This document shows positions 1-5,469 of a DNA stretch of 5,469 bases, one piece after another. This stretch comes from an uncultured Prevotella sp. Lineage in GTDB: Bacteria; Bacteroidota; Bacteroidia; Bacteroidales; Bacteroidaceae. The stretch's first letter is position 1, and each line of letters begins with the position of its first letter. The notes beneath the pieces are model-generated. The model made no database searches, was not told the DNA's origin, and saw only the letters and a program-made list of their open reading frames with translations. The stretch spans positions 1-5,469 of the forward strand of contig CAJMAO010000090.1 in the NCBI GenBank assembly GCA_905211345.1. Direction: 5' to 3'. The translations under genes and the position numbers were made by a program.

Positions 1-62
1 TCGCCCCCTTCGGGGACGGGGTTGGCACCTATACGTTATACACCTGAACTGCGGACTGATTG
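1..62. other. Non-coding edge segment with a short GC hairpin
   Basis: No credible coding frame is visible here. A short possible hairpin pairs CCCC (5-8) with GGGG (12-15), and a second G run follows at 18-21. It could be the tail of an upstream gene's 3' region or part of an intergenic repeat that continues outside the window. I do not recognise it. Confidence 0.3.
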
Positions 63-145
63 CAAAAGGTGGCCTTTTGGGTTGCGAAAGACGGTCTTTT
101 AGACGATAAAAGACGGCCTTTTACAGACCAAAAGGCCACCTTTTG
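63..145. repeat. Palindromic array: four 15-nt units at 22-nt period, nested in one large dyad
   Basis: Four related 15-nt near-palindromes start at 64, 86, 108 and 130, exactly 22 nt apart with 7-nt spacers: AAAAGGTGGCCTTTT, GAAAGACGGTCTTTT, AAAAGACGGCCTTTT and AAAAGGCCACCTTTT. Units 1 and 4 are exact reverse complements, and with flanks they form a perfect 18-bp inverted repeat (63-80 with 128-145). The inner units also pair around the same axis (base 104): 87-90 with 118-121 and 94-100 with 108-114. About 32 of 38 positions per arm are Watson-Crick complementary. The element lies outside any gene, 165 bp before the first start codon. It could be a dispersed intergenic palindromic repeat, a terminator-like RNA hairpin for an upstream gene, or a tandem protein-binding array; the sequence alone does not decide. 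No protein is encoded. Confidence 0.85.
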
Positions 146-154
146 AAAAGCAAA

Positions 155-214
155 CAAATATTTGACGATTTTTAAATTTATGCCACAAATATTTGCGGAT
201 ATGGTAAATATTTA
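155..214. repeat. Three AAATATTT-core palindromes in the AT-rich leader
   Basis: CAAATATTTG occurs as a perfect 10-bp palindrome at 155-164 and again at 186-195. A variant, TAAATATTTA, is at 205-214. All lie upstream of the first gene, in the zone where a promoter is expected. They may be operator half-sites for a dimeric regulator, or simply a product of very AT-rich sequence. Confidence 0.5.
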
Positions 215-228
215 ATCTTTTTGTGGCA
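181..228. repeat. 9-bp inverted repeat flanking a 30-bp AT-rich core
   Basis: TGCCACAAA (181-189) is matched exactly by its reverse complement TTTGTGGCA (220-228), with 30 bp between the arms. The arms are GC-richer than their surroundings and enclose two of the AAATATTT palindromes. The arrangement resembles a paired operator or a stem with a large loop just upstream of the gene. No regulator can be named. Confidence 0.5.
192..220 (+). promoter_or_regulatory. Weak candidate Bacteroidota-type promoter
   Basis: The Bacteroidota primary sigma factor prefers a -33 TTTG-like and a -7 TAnnTTTG element. Here TTTG at 192-195 is followed after 17 bp by TAATCTTT (213-220), a partial -7 match. An alternative -7-like sequence, TACACTTTG at 237-245, has one extra base between TA and TTTG and a 13-bp gap to TTTG at 220-223. 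Neither is a clean match, so the position is tentative. Either would leave a leader of roughly 60-90 nt before the ATG at 311. Confidence 0.25.
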
Positions 229-310
229 AAATATCTTACACTTTGCAAAAAGCCTGTTTTTATGCGGAGTGTAAGTTAAACCAGATTATTATCATTAAAA
301 ATTTCAATTT

Positions 311-2446
311 ATGAAGAAACATCGACTTTTCACGGCGTTTGCCTCCTTGGCAATGCTGTTTCTCGGTGGATTGCCGACCTTTGCGCAAGGCAACACTACG
401 GCAGTTCCGTTTACCGAGACGTTCGACGACGACAGCCATTTCACGCAAGGCGGAGACCTGCCTGACGGATGGGCCGCCACAAAAACGGAAGGCGACAAGG
501 GCTATGTAAGAACGCCATGGTATGACTACGGTGTCCAACCAAACTCCGGCGAATACTATCTCGCAAGCGAAAACATGGGTATAGCCAACAGGGATGAATA
601 TCTCTTTACGCCCATGATGCAGCTTACCGGCGGCGAGGAATACACCATTTCATTCTACATTCTCGCTACAGCCTTCGACCCGGGCAAGTATCCTTCACTC
701 GAAATAACCGCCGGCAACGCGCAGACAGCCGAGGCACAGACCGTCGTTATTAAGGAGAAAGAAGCCCTTAACGCGCACGAGGCTTGGACGAAAATCGAGG
801 CTACGTTCACTCCCGAGGCCGACGGCAAATACTGCTTAGCCCTGCATACCACCAGCGGAGTAAGGCCGAGCGGGTTCATCTTGGTTGACGACATCTCCGT
901 AGACGGAGTTGGTGGCGGCACCGAACCGCCCGTTGAAGAATGGGAAGCCTCTATCCCATACGCCGAGAACTTTGACGATGCAGAGCATTATGACGGAGAA
1001 CACCAGTTGCCTAACGGCTGGAGAGCCACAGGCGACGACGCATTTATCACCGCAAAACACGACGACGTGCCAGCCGTTTCAGGACTTTATTATATGGTGG
1101 CACCATCGTCTATCATAGCAGAACGCCGCGACATAGCCTACAGCCCGCTGCTTGAAATGGAAGCGGGACAGGAATACAAGGTGTCTTTCTACATCAACAT
1201 GCCGGGCGGCGACTCTACCCCGTCGTTCAAATTCACCGTGGGCCAAGACCAAGCCAACGACATGCAGGAGACCGTCCTGAAAGAAATCAACCGTACAACC
1301 GACGGCTGGGAGCGCGTCAACCTGACGTTCACCCCCGAGACTACGGGCGAATATTGCTTTGCTTTCTGGGCCTTGTCAACATCTTCATGGGCAGGACTTG
1401 TATGCGTGGACAACTTCAGGCTGAGCAAGGCCGATGACATATTCGCGCCTGAAACAAACTTTGAAATCGGCAACGCGCTGTACTCTATCATCAATGAACA
1501 ACCGGTGTTGTTCCCCGAGCAGGCAGTACAGATGGTCAACAAAACCGACGATGCCGACAGCTACACATGGAGCGTAACAGGCGGAGAGGCCACCATATCC
1601 GACCCGACTGCCGTCAACCCGACCATCACTTTCAAGGAAGCCGCTGACTATACAATCACGCTTAAGGCCGAAAACGGCGGCGGAACGAAAGAAATATCAA
1701 GACGTTTCAGCCCCATATTCCCTGAGAAAGACGCTACAGACGCGCTGCAGACGACAAGCGGAATAGACAAAATTTACGAACAAGCCGACGTGCCCGCGTT
1801 CATGGAAGACGGCTCTGTAATCGACTACGGAACTAAAGAGGTTTACCAAAACTACGTAGTCGGCGTTAATCCTTACTACCGCTCGTTCGCCGAACGCTTC
1901 GAGATTCCAGCCGGAAGTGAACTTACGCTGACCAGCATCAATTTCTACCAGATGCAGTTCAACTTGTTCGCGCAGACCGTTTCAATAGGCAAAGACGAGG
2001 AAGGCAACGACATATACAGCGACATGGACACACAAAAGAAGCTCTGCGTCGTGATTTATCCCGAGAAGGACGGCAAGCCCGACGTGGCTAATCCGATATA
2101 CACCAAGACCGACCTGATAAGCAACTTGATCGACAAAGACTATCCTGTAAAGCGTATGGAAATTAAATTTGACGACGCGGCGGAGCCTGTGACAGTAGAC
2201 GGAACGTTCTATGTCGCCTTCGAGTTCGACCCGCTTCAAATTGAGCTTTGGGATCCCGGGGTTGAGACTTCACGCTCTTTCGTCGGCCTTGACACTCGCA
2301 TCCACTCCAACGGACAGACCACTTTGTGGGTTAAACCTGAGAAAGCCATACCCGGAAGCCTGTTTGAACAAAGCGGCAAACTTGCCGCGAATATGTCCGC
2401 GCGGACGAGTTCTCACAAGAGCTTGCAGGCTACAGTTTCGGCGTAA
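311..2446 (+). CDS. Exported choice-of-anchor J / PKD-like surface protein, frameshifted before its C-terminal sorting domain
   Basis: The 711-residue reading begins at an ATG with no Shine-Dalgarno sequence, usual for Bacteroidota, and with a convincing signal peptide (KK, hydrophobic stretch at residues 7-20, likely cleavage near TFA-QG). No lipobox is visible. Two homologous choice-of-anchor-J-like jelly-roll domains follow. The first is at about 32-198 (FTETFDD, LPDGW, YTISFY, FTPEADGKYCLALH, LVDDISV) and the second at about 215-372 (YAENFDD, LPNGW, YKVSFY, FTPETTGEYCFAF, VCVDNF). A PKD-like domain lies at about 389-467 (YTWSVTGG, YTITLKAENGG). Residues about 510-690 form another beta-rich, jelly-roll-like region. 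The last ~20 residues are nonsense: after GSLFEQSGKL the sensible frame continues in -1 as REYVRADEF and on to a T9SS-like tail ending at 2724. The role is probably cell-surface binding or adhesion. The family fold is clear, but the ligand is unknown. The gene shares strand and close spacing with the M6 protease gene downstream. Confidence 0.88.
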   Translation: MKKHRLFTAFASLAMLFLGGLPTFAQGNTTAVPFTETFDDDSHFTQGGDLPDGWAATKTEGDKGYVRTPWYDYGVQPNSGEYYLASENMGIANRDEYLFTPMMQLTGGEEYTISFYILATAFDPGKYPSLEITAGNAQTAEAQTVVIKEKEALNAHEAWTKIEATFTPEADGKYCLALHTTSGVRPSGFILVDDISVDGVGGGTEPPVEEWEASIPYAENFDDAEHYDGEHQLPNGWRATGDDAFITAKHDDVPAVSGLYYMVAPSSIIAERRDIAYSPLLEMEAGQEYKVSFYINMPGGDSTPSFKFTVGQDQANDMQETVLKEINRTTDGWERVNLTFTPETTGEYCFAFWALSTSSWAGLVCVDNFRLSKADDIFAPETNFEIGNALYSIINEQPVLFPEQAVQMVNKTDDADSYTWSVTGGEATISDPTAVNPTITFKEAADYTITLKAENGGGTKEISRRFSPIFPEKDATDALQTTSGIDKIYEQADVPAFMEDGSVIDYGTKEVYQNYVVGVNPYYRSFAERFEIPAGSELTLTSINFYQMQFNLFAQTVSIGKDEEGNDIYSDMDTQKKLCVVIYPEKDGKPDVANPIYTKTDLISNLIDKDYPVKRMEIKFDDAAEPVTVDGTFYVAFEFDPLQIELWDPGVETSRSFVGLDTRIHSNGQTTLWVKPEKAIPGSLFEQSGKLAANMSARTSSHKSLQATVSA

Positions 2447-2724
2447 TGCCGTGGGTTGTTTACGGCGAGTCTTGCGTTCCTACGGGCATCGGCGATAACG
2501 TTGTGACCGACAATACGTTCAAACCCTACGCCTCGCTCGACGGCAACAGCTTCAAGGTTGACGGCCTGCGGAGCGGCACCACCGTGCAGGTTTATTCGGC
2601 AAACGGCCCCCTCGTGTTCAGCAAGAAAGCCGAAGGCGACGGCATGTACATACCTGCCGGCAACTGGGCGAAGGGCGTTTACATCATCACTGCTAACGGA
2701 CAATCGGTAAAAGTGGTAAGATAA
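2368..2724 (+). pseudogene. Displaced C-terminal part of the preceding gene, with T9SS-like sorting domain
   Basis: This frame is open from 2368, after a TGA at 2365-2367, to the TAA at 2722-2724. It reads naturally as a continuation of the upstream protein: REYVRADEFSQELAGYSF, then MPWVVYGES. The first ATG is at 2446, so a gene caller would report 2446-2724 (92 residues) as a separate small gene. That product would have no signal peptide and would start mid-domain, so independent function is unlikely. The last ~65 residues have the layout of a T9SS type A C-terminal sorting domain: FKVDGLRSGTTVQVYSANG, then GMYIPAGNWAKGVYIIT and a basic end, SVKVVR. In this family the tail directs outer-membrane translocation and surface attachment. 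Upstream and downstream frames overlap at 2368-2443, consistent with loss of one base there, or a sequencing error. Confidence 0.82.
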
Positions 2725-2747
2725 ACACCGTAAGACATATTGATTTA

Positions 2748-2760
2748 TATAAGGAAACAG
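2748..2760 (+). promoter_or_regulatory. Weak ribosome binding site before the protease gene
   Basis: The short gap between the two genes has no terminator-like hairpin. An AAGGAA sequence lies about 4-9 bases before the ATG at 2761. It is only a partial Shine-Dalgarno match, but it supports this start together with the signal peptide that begins there. The lack of a terminator and the 36-nt spacing suggest co-transcription with the gene before it. Confidence 0.4.
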
Positions 2761-5469
2761 ATGAAACAGCTAATTAAACTGTCATTAGCCATCTGCCTGA
2801 TTAGTTTCTTTTGGATGCCGGTACAAGCCGTACCGGCATTTCCAAAAGAAATTTTGTATACTCAGCCGGATGGAACCGTAGTGAAATACATGGTTCGCGG
2901 CGACGAGCGCCGCCACTGGATGGAGTCGCCCGAGGGCTATCTGCTGCAGCGCGCGGCCGACGGCTACCTGATGTACGCCGAGCAAAAGGACGGCCGCCTG
3001 AAGGCTTCGGCCGTGACATACCGCGGCAACGACAACGCCGCCAAGGCCAAGATGAGACTGCTCAAGAGCAAGGACGTGGACGCAAGCGCGTTCTCCGTAG
3101 GCGACGCATCGCTCAACATGACCAGCACTTTCCCGACGACGGGCAAGCGCAAGCTGCTGATGCTGCTCGTAAACTATGCCGACACCGAGCCTATCATACC
3201 GGCAGAGGAGTTCGACAAGATGATGAACGAGGAGAACTACGAGGGCACGGGCTGCTTCCGCGACTTCTTCCTGCAGAACTCATACGGCAAGCTCGACATC
3301 GAGACTACCGTCGTAGGGTGGATTCAGCTGTCGTACAACAAATACACGTACAGCACCGAAGACATGACGCAACTTATCTCGGAGGCGGTGACTTTGGTTG
3401 ACGACGAGATTGACTTCACCCAGTTTGACAACAACGGCGACGGCATTCTTGACGGCCTTTCGATAATTCACCAAGGGCCGGGAGGCGAAGTTACGGGCAG
3501 TTCGAGCGATATATGGTCGCACAGCGGAGGGCTTATAGCCGACATCTACGCCGACGGAATAAGGCTCGACACGTACACAATCCAGCCCGAACTGCTGGCT
3601 GTTTCCAGCCCGACACAGAAGATAACGGTCGGCGTTTTCTGCCATGAGTTCGGCCATAACCTCGGCGCTCCCGACTTCTACGACGTTGACTACGAGCAGA
3701 GCGGAGGCGAGTTTGAAGGCACGGGAGTGTGGGACCTTATGTCAGGCGGCATCTGGAACAACTACCTGCAGCCGGGCGACTCACCCTCGCACTTCAACAT
3801 GTGGCAGAAGATGCAGTTCGGATGGGTAACCCCGACATACCTTGACAAAACGCAGACCGTGAGCGGCATACCTGCGGCCGAGAACGAACCGGTAGGCTAC
3901 ATAGCAGCGACTGAGCGCAATGGCGACTACTTCGTAATCGAGAACAGGACGCGCACGGGATTCGACCGCGCGCTGCCGGGCGAGGGAATAATAATCTACC
4001 ACGCCGACGAGGAGCGCATACGCAACACCGTAAACACGAACGACGTGAACTCCGACTACATGCAGGGACTTTACACTGTGTGCGCCTCGGCCGGGCAAGA
4101 CCCGGGCACCACGCCCGTATCTTACGGCGACATAAACAGCGACGGGGCACCGTTCCCCGGCAAGAACGGCATCACCGAGTTCTCAGACGCCACGCTTCCC
4201 TCAGCCCACTCTAACGACGGGAAATACGCTTACTTCTCGCTGCGCAACATAAAGGCCGGCGGCACGGCGTCATTCGACTTCACCAAGGCCAACGCACCGG
4301 CCACTGTAAGGAATCTTACGGCAACGGCGCGACGCGGAATAGTGACCGTAGAATGGGAAGCCCCCGAGGACGCGGGCGTCAAGACATACCGAGTGTTCCG
4401 CGACAACGAGCTTATTAACGAGACCACCGGGCTGCAATACGTTGACAACGGACTGACGGCGACCACCGCCACTTACAAAGTAGACGTGGCTTACGACAAC
4501 GGCCTCTACTCGCCTTTCGTTGAAAGCACGGTCAGGGTGCCCGAGAACAAAATCAAGTCGGCGAAAAGCAACGTTAACGGACAGGACGTAACGCTGACTT
4601 GGGAGCTTAACAACTTGCTCACGAGGATGAACCCCGACACCGACGAAGCAGCCGACAAGTGCGTGATAACCAACCTGAAGGGCGACCAGATGGTGGTGGC
4701 ACAGCGCTTCACCGCCAAGGACTTAGCCACTTACAACGGCTACGCTATTACGTCGCTGTCGTTCTTCCCCTACACCTCGCAGCGCCAAGTAACCTACAAG
4801 CTGCAAGTGTACAGGGCCGAAGCGGGCGGCACTCCCGAAGTGGTAAGCGAGCGTGACGCGTCGGAATACGGCTCGGGACAATGGCGCACGATGAAACTCA
4901 GGACTCCCGTGACCATCGAGCCGGGCTACGACTACTACATAGCTTTCGCCGCCGAGAGTACCATCGGAGGCGTGCAGATGGTATACGACGCCACGACATA
5001 CGACCCGGGACTGGGCAACCTCGTGCTTATCGACGGCGAATGGCGCAGCGACCTGCTGGAAGGCAATGTCTTCATCAGGGCCATGCTTGAGCCTTACACG
5101 CCCACGGCCGACGACTTCGAGCCGGGCGAAAGCCCCGTGTTCAACCCCGACTTCGACCCCGTGGCCGACATGGCCTACCCTCTCGGCTTCAACGTTTACC
5201 GCGACAACGAACCGATAGGCTTCACGTCTACGGGCATATTCATCGACAACAACGTGCCCGCAGGCCGCCACGTCTACGGCATTGTGTCGCTGTATGAAGG
5301 CGAAAACGAATCGAGAATGGTCAACTCCATCGTAAACATTACCGGCACGGGCATTACAAACACCGGCGTTGACGGCGGCATAAGCGTATATGCCGGAAAC
5401 TCGGCAATCAACATTGAGGCTGCCGAAGGCGGCGAGGCCGCTGTCTACTCGGCTGACGGGACAGCCGTT
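2761..5469 (+). CDS. Secreted M6-family (immune inhibitor A-like) zinc metallopeptidase with FN3-like and T9SS domains, 3' partial
   Basis: 903 codons are open with no stop before the window edge. The start is supported by a signal peptide (MKQLIK, hydrophobic stretch at about 7-20, likely cleavage at VQA-VPA near residue 23). An M6-type propeptide follows at about 24-120 (TQPDGT, GDERRHW, SPEGY, DGYLMYAE). The catalytic domain (about 130-510) has a Ca-binding-like loop DNNGDGILDG (223-232), DIWSHSGG (250-257), the zinc site HEFGHNLGAPD with H295, E296, H299 and D305, and a Met-turn WDLMSGG with M327. The stretch VIENRTRTGFDRALPGEG (393-410) is also family-typical. So the catalytic residues are intact. 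An FN3-like module lies at about 511-597 (VTVEWEAP, YRVFRDN). A second FN3-like module appears split around an insert at about 619-806. The final ~30 residues (ISVYAGN, AAVYSADG) begin a T9SS-like sorting domain cut by the edge. It is expected to hydrolyse proteins outside the cell or at its surface; the substrate is unknown. Confidence 0.95.
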   Translation, partial: MKQLIKLSLAICLISFFWMPVQAVPAFPKEILYTQPDGTVVKYMVRGDERRHWMESPEGYLLQRAADGYLMYAEQKDGRLKASAVTYRGNDNAAKAKMRLLKSKDVDASAFSVGDASLNMTSTFPTTGKRKLLMLLVNYADTEPIIPAEEFDKMMNEENYEGTGCFRDFFLQNSYGKLDIETTVVGWIQLSYNKYTYSTEDMTQLISEAVTLVDDEIDFTQFDNNGDGILDGLSIIHQGPGGEVTGSSSDIWSHSGGLIADIYADGIRLDTYTIQPELLAVSSPTQKITVGVFCHEFGHNLGAPDFYDVDYEQSGGEFEGTGVWDLMSGGIWNNYLQPGDSPSHFNMWQKMQFGWVTPTYLDKTQTVSGIPAAENEPVGYIAATERNGDYFVIENRTRTGFDRALPGEGIIIYHADEERIRNTVNTNDVNSDYMQGLYTVCASAGQDPGTTPVSYGDINSDGAPFPGKNGITEFSDATLPSAHSNDGKYAYFSLRNIKAGGTASFDFTKANAPATVRNLTATARRGIVTVEWEAPEDAGVKTYRVFRDNELINETTGLQYVDNGLTATTATYKVDVAYDNGLYSPFVESTVRVPENKIKSAKSNVNGQDVTLTWELNNLLTRMNPDTDEAADKCVITNLKGDQMVVAQRFTAKDLATYNGYAITSLSFFPYTSQRQVTYKLQVYRAEAGGTPEVVSERDASEYGSGQWRTMKLRTPVTIEPGYDYYIAFAAESTIGGVQMVYDATTYDPGLGNLVLIDGEWRSDLLEGNVFIRAMLEPYTPTADDFEPGESPVFNPDFDPVADMAYPLGFNVYRDNEPIGFTSTGIFIDNNVPAGRHVYGIVSLYEGENESRMVNSIVNITGTGITNTGVDGGISVYAGNSAINIEAAEGGEAAVYSADGTAV

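Noticed and set aside
1..62. tRNA or other structured RNA gene at the left edge
   Set aside because: The GC hairpin is short, and no cloverleaf, T-loop motif or acceptor stem can be assembled from the visible bases.
63..145. CRISPR array
   Set aside because: Repeats are 15 nt, palindromic and non-identical, with spacers of only 7 nt and just four units. This is far from CRISPR dimensions, and no cas gene is visible.
1189..1542. 117-residue minus-strand ORF
   Set aside because: It is antisense to the well-supported surface protein and shows no domain or plausible start context.
2251..2260. GGATCCCGGG, resembling a cloning polylinker junction
   Set aside because: It encodes W-D-P-G inside an uninterrupted domain in the correct frame. 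No vector sequence flanks it, so it is natural coding sequence.
2340..2395. Programmed -1 ribosomal frameshifting site
   Set aside because: No X-XXY-YYZ heptamer occurs in the zero frame in the overlap region, and no obvious downstream pseudoknot stands out. A simple one-base deletion or sequencing error is more economical.
2811..3401. 196-residue + strand ORF overlapping the protease start
   Set aside because: It lies in another frame of the M6 protease gene, has Arg/Gly-rich low-complexity translation and no signal or domain. It is a shadow of GC-rich codons.
4723..5271. 182-residue minus-strand ORF
   Set aside because: It is antisense to the protease coding sequence, rich in Val/His/Arg as expected from the reverse of GC-biased codons, with no recognisable domain.

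Overview
The window looks like part of a Bacteroidota chromosome, most likely order Bacteroidales and plausibly Prevotellaceae. The grounds are two exported multidomain proteins with type IX secretion (T9SS)-like C-terminal sorting domains, start codons with no or only weak Shine-Dalgarno sequences in AT-rich leaders, and a Bacteroidota-type M6 metallopeptidase. Genus-level placement is inference. All coding is on the + strand, and the long minus-strand ORFs are shadows of GC-rich codons.

Layout. Bases 1-310 hold no gene. They carry an 83-nt palindromic array (63-145) of four 15-nt units at an exact 22-nt period, which as a whole also forms one large imperfect dyad centred on base 104. An AT-rich leader follows, with three AAATATTT-core palindromes and a 9-bp inverted repeat. 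Bases 311-2446 encode an exported protein with a signal peptide, two tandem choice-of-anchor-J-like domains, a PKD-like domain and a jelly-roll-like region. Its frame breaks near 2368-2395. The missing C-terminal part, including a T9SS-like tail, continues in the -1 frame to 2724, so the ancestral gene spans 311-2724.

After a 36-nt gap, a second gene starts at 2761 and stays open to the window edge (903 codons, no stop). It encodes a secreted M6-family (immune inhibitor A-like) zinc metallopeptidase with signal peptide, propeptide, HEFGHNLGAPD zinc site and Met-turn. FN3-like modules follow, one of which appears to be split by a roughly 190-residue inserted domain, and then the beginning of a T9SS-like sorting domain.

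How they may work together. The short spacing, shared strand and absence of a terminator suggest one transcript encoding a surface or secreted adhesin-like protein and a secreted protease. The two proteins also share a similar jelly-roll-like segment, which fits a joint role outside the cell. The substrate cannot be read from sequence. If the frame break is real and not a sequencing error, the first protein would lose its export/anchoring tail while the protease stays intact.
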